Source: an uncultured Bacteroides sp. (GTDB taxonomy: Bacteria; Bacillota; Clostridia; Lachnospirales; Lachnospiraceae). Taken from it: a DNA stretch of 64,000 nt. The DNA is taken from positions 1-64,000 of the forward strand of contig CAMECH010000008.1 in NCBI GenBank assembly GCA_945913015.1, written 5' to 3'. The translations under genes were made by a program, and so were the position numbers. Under the pieces are notes generated by a model. It saw only the letters and a program-made list of their open reading frames with translations, was not told the DNA's origin and did no database searches. Positions 1 to 7,000 of this stretch are shown here, one piece after another (positions within the stretch are counted from its first letter, which is position 1; each line of letters opens with the position of its first letter).

Positions 1-40
1 CGGTTATTCCGGAAATTCCGTGCTCCGGTCAAATTGCGCA

Positions 41-97
41 TTAATTACGCGTTAAATTACACATTAATTGCGCATTAAATTACACATTAATTACGCG
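41..97. repeat. short AT-rich tandem repeat, about 2.5 copies of 23 bp
   Basis: Two 23-bp units at 41-63 and 64-86 differ at two positions, and a third partial unit (87-97) follows. Each unit is itself two related half-repeats of the type TTAATTACGC and TTAAATTACACA. There are no spacers, so this is not CRISPR. The rest of 1-281 shows no convincing gene, only AT-rich sequence with short A/T hairpins near 225-280. Its function is unknown. Confidence 0.7.
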
Positions 98-281
98 GCC
101 GGAATGTCCAAATGCTTATTATACTGAAAAATAATGGAATGTCAAGGGTATTCAACCTCTTTTAAGGATACACGATAGTAATAATATTAATTTTCCGTTC
201 TGCAATCCTTTGGCTGATACTTGCAGGAGTAAAACAGGCTGTTTTTCTATTTTCTGAAAAAACTTTTTCATTTTTTTAAAA

Positions 282-346
282 TTTTTTTGAAAAATGCCGG
301 ATTTTTGAAGCGGTTTTGTTACGGTACCTATGATATAATTATGGCA
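282..346 (+). promoter_or_regulatory. promoter of the double-glycine leader gene (copy 1 of a duplicated promoter)
   Basis: An extended -10 element, TG-A-TATAAT, lies at 331-339, about 48 bp before the ATG at 387. No good -35 sits at 17-bp spacing, so the extended -10 or an activator may be important. A conserved block (GTTACGGTA) lies at 318-326. The whole segment from the T-tract at 282 reappears at 765-830 with the same distance between the GGATTTTTG block and the -10 box. That shared spacing supports a conserved functional promoter. Confidence 0.6.
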
Positions 347-386
347 ACAAAGAAAAACAGATAAAATTTGGAAAGGAGTCATTACA

Positions 387-707
387 ATGACAGACGAAAT
401 CAAAAAAGACGAACTGAACGAAGAACAACTGGAAAACGTATCCGGCGGTGGTGACGCCAGCAAGTCCGAAAGCCGGTCGGAGCAATCGACAACAGCTACC
501 GGATGGGATATTTACGGCAATGAAATCCAATGGAAACATGGCGACGAATATTTTCATAATGTGTGCGGCGAATGCCGCAAGGAGATTGTCCACAAAGGCA
601 CCGGCGGCTTTTACTACTGCGACCGATGCAATGAAATCCGGCTTACGGACATGGTCACTGTTATCGATGCCGGCCCTTGGGGTCACGGCCACAGCAGAAA
701 TGTTTGA
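387..707 (+). CDS. small protein with double-glycine (ENVSGG) leader and CxxC-CxxC core, RiPP/bacteriocin-like
   Basis: This 106-residue protein has an acidic N-terminal leader ending LNEEQLENVSGGG. That is the signature of leaders cut after Gly-Gly by C39-peptidase ABC exporters (class II bacteriocins and related peptides). Cleavage after G21 would release about 85 residues. The core has C60-x2-C63 and C78-x2-C81, a spacing typical of a zinc ribbon or of paired disulfides, and a Gly/His-rich tail (PWGHGHSRN). The start is fixed by GGAAAGGAG at 370-378. It lies between its own promoter and a strong terminator, so it is monocistronic. No maturation or export gene is visible in the window. What is seen is the leader and the cysteines. 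Export is inferred. The product could be an antimicrobial, a signal or a toxin, or simply a leader-bearing zinc-ribbon protein. Confidence 0.75.
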   Translation: MTDEIKKDELNEEQLENVSGGGDASKSESRSEQSTTATGWDIYGNEIQWKHGDEYFHNVCGECRKEIVHKGTGGFYYCDRCNEIRLTDMVTVIDAGPWGHGHSRNV

Positions 708-721
708 GAACAGTGAAAAAG

Positions 722-771
722 GAGCGTGTTCCGTCCTTTCAAGGTGCGGGACACGCCTTTTTTATTTTTTT
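722..771. terminator. bidirectional intrinsic terminator
   Basis: Arm 722-733 pairs with 747-757 (CGGGACACGCC) through a GC-rich stem with one G-T wobble, followed by a long T-run to 771 on the plus strand. On the minus strand the same stem is followed by a CTTTTTC run. It can therefore end both the leader-peptide gene at 387 and the convergent hydrolase gene at 851-1942. Confidence 0.85.
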
Positions 772-830
772 GAAAAAGCTGGATTTTTGCAACGTTTTTG
801 TCACGGTAGGTATTGTATAATAGAACTAAC
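765..830 (+). promoter_or_regulatory. orphan duplicate of the leader-gene promoter (copy 2)
   Basis: The segment matches 282-346: about 33 of 41 positions agree from GGATTTTTG through TATAAT (816-821), including the TTGTCACGGTA block. It points rightward, but no plus-strand gene follows. The next thing is the 3' end of the minus-strand hydrolase gene. It is either left over from a lost second leader-peptide gene or it drives antisense RNA into 851-1942. Confidence 0.55.
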
Positions 831-850
831 AAGTTTACAGTTGCAAATAT

Positions 851-1942
851 TTAGCGGCGACCGGGACGTCCGTTGTAACGGTAATAGACTGCAGTCTCAT
901 CAGGGTCGGTGGAAAGCTTTTCTGCAAGGGTGTCATAGAATACATCAGAGGCAGAAATATTTCCGGCGGCAATCAGTTTCTCTGTCCGGGCAAACTGGCG
1001 CGTAAAACTGTCGGCCCCCGTACCGTTCAGGTGTTCCTTGTCCGAGTAGTCATGAAGGCTGATGCGGCAGTATTCGCTTCTGGCAAGGTTGTAATTGTGG
1101 TATTCAACGCCATGCGCATCGGCAAATTCCTGAACTGCATCAATATAATCCTGTGCATTTGGAATGCGGTTAAGCATTTCGGAGGCAACCGGAACGGTCA
1201 TAAGAACAAGGCGCACATCATTTTTTTTGCAGAGTTCAACAATCTTTTCAAGATATTCAAGGGAAAATTCAGTGATTGGCCGGGATGAGTCAATCTCCCA
1301 AATCGGTTCAAAGTTATCATCAGCCTTGATATTGCCTTCTTTCATGACAAAACCATTGCCCATATAATCTTCGCCGTCAAAATTTACATAGCGGTAATTG
1401 CCGTCGTCATATCCATCAGTAAGCTTCGCCTTAATAGTTTCGGTAAAATTCAGCTTTTTGCGTATTAAAAACGGAAATATATTCTTAACAATTCCTTCGC
1501 TTCCGGCAGATGCATAGACAAAACGCAGACGGTCAACAGAAGGCTTCATGTACACGGAAATAAGAGAGTTCATGCCAAATCCCGGCTCTGTAAACTGCGC
1601 CATTATTACATGGTTGCAGTCAAGATAAACTGTTTTAACGTCGTGATGCTTTAAAATTTCCTTCAACATATAGTAAGAGCCGTCGGCAGCCTGCAGCTTA
1701 GTTCCGGCATTGTAGGAATTCCCATCAAAAATCTCGTCAGCAACCTGCGGATTAAAGCCATGTACAACATAAGAAGAGCCAAGCATGACGGTGTCAATAT
1801 TTCCGTCATACTCATACATTTCTTTCATTGTAAGTCTTGAAAGGGAATGTATGTCATCCCAGAAGATGAAGTTAAAAAAGTTAAACATAAGAATTGTTAC
1901 CATGCAAAATGCAATGGCTCTGAAAGCAGAACGATTTATCAC
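851..1942 (-). CDS. membrane-anchored SGNH/GDSL-type hydrolase-like protein
   Basis: This is a 363-residue protein with an N-terminal membrane anchor (about residues 8-28) and an extracytoplasmic domain. Block I is LGSSYVVHG, with S57 the likely nucleophile. Block V is DKEHLNGTG, with D301 and H304 the likely rest of the triad. The family resembles the DltD/AlgX-like acyl-transfer proteins that often partner MBOAT acyltransferases. The locus has an MBOAT gene at 23520 that lacks a neighbouring partner, so this could serve it, which is inference. The GTG start at 1942 is preceded by GGAG, which lies inside a duplicated Rpn fragment (1951-2022). The gene converges on the terminator at 722-771. 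An esterase role is the main alternative. Confidence 0.72.
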   Translation of the reverse strand: MINRSAFRAIAFCMVTILMFNFFNFIFWDDIHSLSRLTMKEMYEYDGNIDTVMLGSSYVVHGFNPQVADEIFDGNSYNAGTKLQAADGSYYMLKEILKHHDVKTVYLDCNHVIMAQFTEPGFGMNSLISVYMKPSVDRLRFVYASAGSEGIVKNIFPFLIRKKLNFTETIKAKLTDGYDDGNYRYVNFDGEDYMGNGFVMKEGNIKADDNFEPIWEIDSSRPITEFSLEYLEKIVELCKKNDVRLVLMTVPVASEMLNRIPNAQDYIDAVQEFADAHGVEYHNYNLARSEYCRISLHDYSDKEHLNGTGADSFTRQFARTEKLIAAGNISASDVFYDTLAEKLSTDPDETAVYYRYNGRPGRR

Positions 1943-1950
1943 AGTTGTTT

Positions 1951-2022
1951 CTCCAAATATTTATTGTTCTTGACTTCGGTAACCTTTTTGTGAATTTCTT
2001 TTATAAGCGGGCTGCGGGAAGC
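1951..2022 (-). pseudogene. duplicated internal fragment of the Rpn nuclease gene
   Basis: The 72 bp match 2277-2348, inside the intact rpn-like gene, at 69 positions. Read on the minus strand it still encodes SRSPLIKEIHKKVTEV and NNKYLE in frame, then runs into a TGA that overlaps the GTG start of the hydrolase. It begins within 10 bp of the stop of the intact gene. It is a remnant of a second copy or a local partial duplication. It now supplies the ribosome site of the downstream gene. Confidence 0.85.
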
Positions 2023-2027
2023 ACATG

Positions 2028-2912
2028 TCACGCACTCTCAAGGTCACTGATTACGGTTTTGACATCTTCCAGAGAAATCTCCAGAGTATCGGCAATCTGC
2101 TCGTCGGAAAAACCCTTTAGGTGAAGCCTGATAATGCTTGTGGCAATGGTACGACCTTCTGTACGCCCCTCCGTGCGTCCAATGGAGCGACCCTCTTCAA
2201 GCCCAGCAGCATGACCAGCTTCAAGTCCGTCTTCGCGAATCTCACGGTATTTTTCATACAAAGTCATAAACTCCACCTCCAGATACTTATTGTTCTTGAC
2301 TTCGGTAACCTTTTTGTGAATTTCTTTTATGAGCGGGCTGCGGGAAGCATCCGCGACAGCCTGCGTTGAATGTTCAACATAATTAAGAAACTCAAGCATC
2401 TCCTCATCAACATCATTCTGCGTGCCGCGCGTGTTCAGAAAAATCTTCGTCGCTTCATCGCCAAGCGGCAGAGATGGATTCTCCCGGCAGGTATTTTCAA
2501 ATGTGTAAATGTGCCTGCCCTCGCAGAACGGGTCAAATGTGCAGATAAAAATTATAAATGTCTTTTTAAGTGCGGTGTATGGCTCACCGGAAGAAATAAT
2601 GCTGAGGTCGATATTGCCCTGGTAATACCTTGAGCGCTTCGGAAGCTCCCTGCGCCTGCCGCGCTGCATCTCAACATTGTAAACGGTTCCCTCGGCATCA
2701 TTGACATAGACATCAAGGCGGATGCCTCTGCCGTCATACGTCAGGTCAATCGTATGCTGTGTTGCCGGAACAACAGTCTCCCTGATGGATACACCAAGAA
2801 TTTTCTCAAGTACTTTTTTGCAGACATTACTGTCGCTCATAACCTTTGAGAACAGAAAGTCGTCATCCAGATTGAGAGACCGGATGGATTTGTCAGGTAA
2901 AAAATCCTGCAT
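2028..2912 (-). CDS. Rpn family recombination-promoting nuclease / PD-(D/E)XK putative transposase
   Basis: The 294-residue protein opens with LDDDFLFSKVM, typical of Rpn/YhgA-like proteins. It carries the PD-(D/E)XK core as D67 followed by E81-x-Q83. The C-terminal part has the characteristic EGR repeat stretch (EGRSIGRTEGRTEGRT) and then a helical segment GFSDEQIADTLEIS. Members cut DNA and promote recA-independent recombination in E. coli; the Firmicute ones are mostly uncharacterised. Length is normal for the family. The gene has its own promoter (2936-2963) and AAGGAGGG about 12 bp before the ATG. It may be co-transcribed with the hydrolase downstream. An adjacent 72-bp duplication of its own sequence fits recombination activity or past expansion. 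Confidence 0.88.
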   Translation of the reverse strand: MQDFLPDKSIRSLNLDDDFLFSKVMSDSNVCKKVLEKILGVSIRETVVPATQHTIDLTYDGRGIRLDVYVNDAEGTVYNVEMQRGRRRELPKRSRYYQGNIDLSIISSGEPYTALKKTFIIFICTFDPFCEGRHIYTFENTCRENPSLPLGDEATKIFLNTRGTQNDVDEEMLEFLNYVEHSTQAVADASRSPLIKEIHKKVTEVKNNKYLEVEFMTLYEKYREIREDGLEAGHAAGLEEGRSIGRTEGRTEGRTIATSIIRLHLKGFSDEQIADTLEISLEDVKTVISDLESA

Positions 2913-2935
2913 TAAATAAAGTAACCCTCCTTTGT

Positions 2936-2963
2936 ATTATAACATATAAGCAGCGGTTGTGAA
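2936..2963 (-). promoter_or_regulatory. promoter of the rpn-like gene
   Basis: On the minus strand TTCACA (2958-2963) is followed after 16 bp by a perfect TATAAT (2936-2941). It lies 23 bp upstream of the ATG at 2912. Confidence 0.6.
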
Positions 2964-3030
2964 GCTTTTTGAAGCAGGTTGTGCACAAAATTAATTAAAA
3001 AATAAATTAAAAAAGACTCACAACCGGAAC

Positions 3031-3129
3031 TGTAAATAAAAATGGATTGGTGTGGGAAGTCCCACAGGATGCGGTATGTATGATATATACCGCAGTAAAT
3101 AGTGCAGCCAAGACTGGCTGCGATTTACA
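3031..3129. other. cloverleaf-like fold with three arms closed by one stem
   Basis: TGTAAAT (3031-3037) pairs with ATTTACA (3123-3129). Inside are three consecutive hairpins: TGTGGG/CCCACA (3051-3066), TGCGGTAT/ATACCGCA (3070-3094, extendable to 11 bp with one G-T) and GCAGCCA/TGGCTGC (3104-3121, 4-base loop). There are no T-loop, D-loop or anticodon features, so it is not a tRNA. It could be a structured RNA or a DNA hairpin element. No T-run follows closely. Confidence 0.5.
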
Positions 3130-3160
3130 TTTTTAAGTATTGTATCACAAAATTAAAAAA

Positions 3161-3707
3161 AGTAAAGATTAAAAATTTCACTTCAGACAGTAGACAAAGT
3201 CAAAAAATAATACAGAAATATGTGTAGCTGTATTACTTTAACCTTCAAGTTTCCTGTCTATTGGCAACCCTACAAGCCGGAAGTTGTTAAAGTGATACCT
3301 GAGACCTCCGGAATCTGCCTATACCGGTATAAAAGGTGACTTTAGGCAGAGAAAATGTGGATATTCATGCCTGTTTCTCGCAGGATTTCTGCCCATACAA
3401 ATGGATAACGCCATCTATGGCAGAAAAATATCGTCGTTTATTCCAGATTCTTCTGCCCAAATCAATGTAAAACCCTTGCTTGGGTAGAAAGCATCGTCGT
3501 ATTTGCCTTTTTTCGCCAGTTTTTTCTGTCCAAATCAATCAAGAACACCAGCTTGGGCAGATAATGGTTAGTACTTTAAGAAGAACTCTCTGCCAATTAA
3601 TAATAACATAAAAATAAGCTGATATATATTTTTTTCATTAATATCATCAACTCATTTAATAAACATACTTTGTCTACACTCTGAAGTAAAGATTAAAAAC
3701 TTCACTT
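3161..3707. mobile_element. repeat-bounded, hairpin-filled non-coding element (MITE-like)
   Basis: Inverted repeats of 20 bp at 3181-3200 and 3667-3686 match at 17 positions. They are flanked by 23-bp direct repeats at 3161-3183 and 3685-3707 that differ at one position (AGTAAAGATTAAAAA then TTCACTT). The interior has no ORF of note. It holds stem-loops at 3208-3235, 3277-3311 and a set of four related hairpins at 3314-3561. The layout is that of a small non-autonomous insertion. The direct repeats are long for a target duplication, so a different origin is possible. No transposase is present. Confidence 0.45.
3314..3561. repeat. four tandem related stem-loops (TCTGCCYA ... TRGGCAGA)
   Basis: Stems: 3314-3321 with 3343-3350; 3386-3397 with 3416-3427 (one bulge); 3451-3460 with 3480-3489; 3524-3533 with 3553-3561. 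The last two use G-T wobbles at different places, so pairing is kept while bases change. Loops 3 and 4 share the start AATCAAT. ATCGTCGT follows hairpins 2 and 3. Covarying stems suggest that the fold, not the sequence, is kept. The family is unknown. Confidence 0.65.
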
Positions 3708-3749
3708 TACGGTTTAAAAATTCACCTTGCAAAAGAGAAAAGGCAAATA

Positions 3750-3876
3750 GTGTGAAAAATTACGCCGATGCGCTAATTTTTCACACGGCTGTTTGTTCCG
3801 CAGGCGCACAAACAAGCCATTATCGCAGAGTCAAATCCGATATTTGGCGCGTGGTTCCTCCTACGCTAAAGCGCCA
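3750..3876. other. cluster of three further hairpins upstream of the pectate lyase gene
   Basis: A perfect 13-bp stem GTGTGAAAAATTA (3750-3762) pairs with 3774-3786. It is followed directly by GGCTGTTTGT (3787-3796) pairing with 3808-3818 with one bulge, and by TGGCGC/GCGCCA (3845-3850, 3871-3876). No T-run follows them, so they are not clear terminators. Short ORFs across this stretch lack a ribosome site and are not called. Confidence 0.5.
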
Positions 3877-3897
3877 GAGAAATGGAGGTTGATATGC

Positions 3898-3952
3898 AAA
3901 ATGCACAAAAATAGACGTTGGTTTTTGGTAATTTGGACAAAATGCACAAAAA
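3898..3952 (+). promoter_or_regulatory. two 14-bp direct repeats, candidate operator of the pectate lyase gene
   Basis: AAAATGCACAAAAA occurs perfectly at 3898-3911 and 3939-3952. The spacing of 41 bp is close to four helical turns. The second copy ends three bases before the -35 box at 3956, where an activator would contact RNA polymerase. The regulator is unknown; pectin-responsive control is inference. Confidence 0.5.
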
Positions 3953-3955
3953 GGC

Positions 3956-3984
3956 TTGAAAATACTGTAAATTCGAGCTAGTAT
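3956..3984 (+). promoter_or_regulatory. promoter of the pectate lyase gene
   Basis: TTGAAA (3956-3961), a 17-bp spacer and TAGTAT (3979-3984) predict transcription from about 3991. That excludes an in-frame start at 3983 and supports the ATG at 4043. Confidence 0.7.
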
Positions 3985-4042
3985 GGTACTTAGCAGACAG
4001 TGCGTCTGCTTGATTTTATTTAAATTAAACGAGGAGGTTTTT

Positions 4043-7000
4043 ATGAAAGGAAGAAGGAAAAAAGGCATTGCCGCCGTCATAATGGCAGCGTTAATGCTGG
4101 TCGGTCTTGTACCGTCAGACTTCACACTTGTGCAGGCGAAAGCGGCAACATGGGATGTTGAAGTTAATGCAGGCGATTTGACTGCTGAAACATTGACGGC
4201 AGACAAGACAGTTGGTGAATTTTTCACTATACCGTCCGGAGTTCAGATTGATGCTAATAAAAAGTATGTAAACTTAGACGGTACATCAACAGCCATTTCA
4301 AATCGAATAAAACTTAAGGCCAATGTTAAACTTAAGTTTACCGTTCCGGAGGGACAAAAGGCAACAATAGAGTTGTATGCACTGTGCGGAAGCAGTGGTG
4401 CACCAGCTGCAGGCGGTAATGTGTATGTATATAACGCAACAGATGATACTACTGTTGGCGAAGTGGGCAGACCATTGAAGTCAGAACCTGTAGATAGTAA
4501 TAGTGTTAAGACAGGAATACTGCCAATTACATATGCAGATATTCCGGCAGGAACATATTATTTAACAGATACTGATTATCAGACTAATATCTACTATCTG
4601 AGAGCAAAGTTAGATACAGTAGCACAGGATAAAGATATTACAGTTAATGTAGGCGATTTGACTGCTGAAACATTGACGGCAGACAAGACAGTTGGTGAAT
4701 TTTTCACTATACCGTCCGGAGTTCAGATTGATGCTAATAAAAAGTATGTAAACTTAGACGGTACATCAACAGCCATTTCAAATCGAATAAAACTTAAGGC
4801 CAATGTTAAACTTAAGTTTACCGTTCCGGAGGGACAAAAGGCAACAATAGAGTTGTATGCACTGTGCGGAAGCAGTGGTGCACCAGCTGCAGGCGGTAAT
4901 GTGTATGTATATAACGCAACAGATGATACTACTGTTGGCGAAGTGGGCAGACCATTGAAGTCAGAACCTGTAGATAGTAATAGTGTTAAGACAGGAATAC
5001 TGCCAATTACATATGCAGATATTCCGGCAGGAACATATTATTTAACAGATGCTTCTTATCAGACTAATATCTACTATTTAAGAGCATATCTTAGATCTGC
5101 ATCAGGTCCTTCAGGTACAGCACCTGTTGTTTCAGGAGCATCAGCTGCACTTAAGGCAGGTACAGACAATGTTGCACATATTACATGGTCTATTGATACA
5201 GCTGCATCAGGCGACGGAAAGCTTGCTGTAGATGTATATAAAGATGGTACAAAGTTAGTAACAAAGACAATGGAAGATGCTGCAGCAACAGAGTATGATT
5301 ACGAGATGACAGCTTCAGGTTCATATACATTTAAGGTATATGGAAAGCTTGGTACTAACACAACAACTGAAGCAGAGACATCTACTCCGGTTGTTTACAC
5401 AAAGACACTTGGCAAGCCAAGCGTAACAGCTAAGGAAGGCGATTCTAAGATTACATTATCATGGGGCGAAGTTGCAGAGGCAACAAGCTACAAGGTAACA
5501 ATCAAGGATGAAGCAGGAACAGCTGTTGTTAATGCAGAAGAGACTGTAGAGAAGACATTCACAAAGGAAGGTCTTACAAACCTTACAAAGTACACATGTA
5601 CTGTAACAGCAGTCCGTTCAAGCGACAGTGCAACTGCTGTAAGTGATGAGGTTGTATGCATGCCATATCAGGCACCTGATACTTCCAGTGCAATTCCTGG
5701 TATGAATGTTATCAACCAGTCAGAAGATAATCAGATTTCCATCTCAAGAACAGGCGGTTCTATACTTGTATCACAACCTGCAACAGGCGGGGGAATAGCA
5801 TCAAGTGGAATTACAAATACAAGTTTTGTACTTACCCCATCAACTGTAACTGGTGACTTTACAATGTCTGCCGACATAACAGTTGAGGCAACAGGTTCAG
5901 GCACAGGCCCGGGTATATACTTTGGTATGTTTACCGGAACAGAAAGTAATTCAAAGCTTGCGACTGTTGCATTTAGAGGTGATAAGAACTTTAATGCATA
6001 TAGGACAAAGAATGAAGCTGAGAATGCTTATAATAATGGCGGTTCGAACAAGGGAGCAGCAAAGCTTGCTACCAAGTATACATATACAATAATCAGAACA
6101 GGCACAGAGAGTATTTCTATTAAGGTAACTGATGAGGATAAAAATACTGTAGCAGAGAACACATGGGGAATTAAATCAGGTAAAGATTTTGTTGACTTCT
6201 CAGAAGACCTCAAAGGTCCTGTAAGATTAGGTTTTGCTGTATACAATGCTTCTGCTAAGGTTGAGAATCTTAAGATTGTTCAGGGTGACAATACTGTATA
6301 TGATGCATCAAAACTTACAGGTTCATTCTCATCATTTATTGACAACTGGGATAAGGTTGATGCACCTGTTATTTCAGTTGAAGGCAGCAAGGATAAGATG
6401 GTAGTTACATCTGACTGCGTAATCGGACCTACAGGAGCAGGTTCAGTTAAGGTTGAGATGAAGGATTCAACAGGCAAGGTTGTTGCTACACAGTCAAAGT
6501 CATCAATGGGCAAGCAGCAGACATTTGAGTTCGCACCTGAATTCAGTGGCGATTACACATTTGTTGCAACTGCAAGCAGACCATCTGAAGACAAGACTTA
6601 CACATCTAATACAGTAGGTATTAACGGATTTGTTTCAACACTTCACGCACCAGAGAACATCACGGCAACAAGCCAGGGTGCAGGAGAGATTAAGGTTGAG
6701 TGGAGCGCATATAAAGAGGCAACATCAGGCTACAGAGTATCATACAAGGTTGCAGATGCTGCAGGCGATTACACAGTAGTCGGAACAACAACTGATACAT
6801 TTAAGACAGTTTCAGGTCTTACAGTCGGAACAAAGTATGAATTTAAGGTAGAGGCATTAAGAGGAACAGAAGCACAGGGAGCAACTGTAACTTCAACTGC
6901 TTCAGCGGATGCAAAGTTTAAGTGGGAGTTCGCAGCTTTTGGTTCATCTACAGACAAAGCCAACAATGGATTTGTAGGCGATGCTAATGACGGAAGCGTA

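Noticed and set aside
41..97. CRISPR-like repeats
   Set aside because: The units are adjacent with no spacers and only 2.5 copies exist.
3031..3129. tRNA gene
   Set aside because: It folds as a cloverleaf but has no T-loop GTTC, no D-loop pattern, wrong arm spacing and no anticodon loop.
3793..3981. 62-residue plus-strand ORF before the pectate lyase
   Set aside because: It lies over hairpins, direct repeats and the promoter, without a ribosome site at its first codon.
3983..4042. Upstream start of the pectate lyase
   Set aside because: It overlaps the -10 box and lies before the predicted transcript start; 4043 has GAGGAGG and begins a normal signal peptide.
3820..4227. 135-residue minus-strand ORF over the pectate lyase promoter
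   Set aside because: It runs antisense through the signal-peptide region and the hairpin cluster and has no ribosome site.
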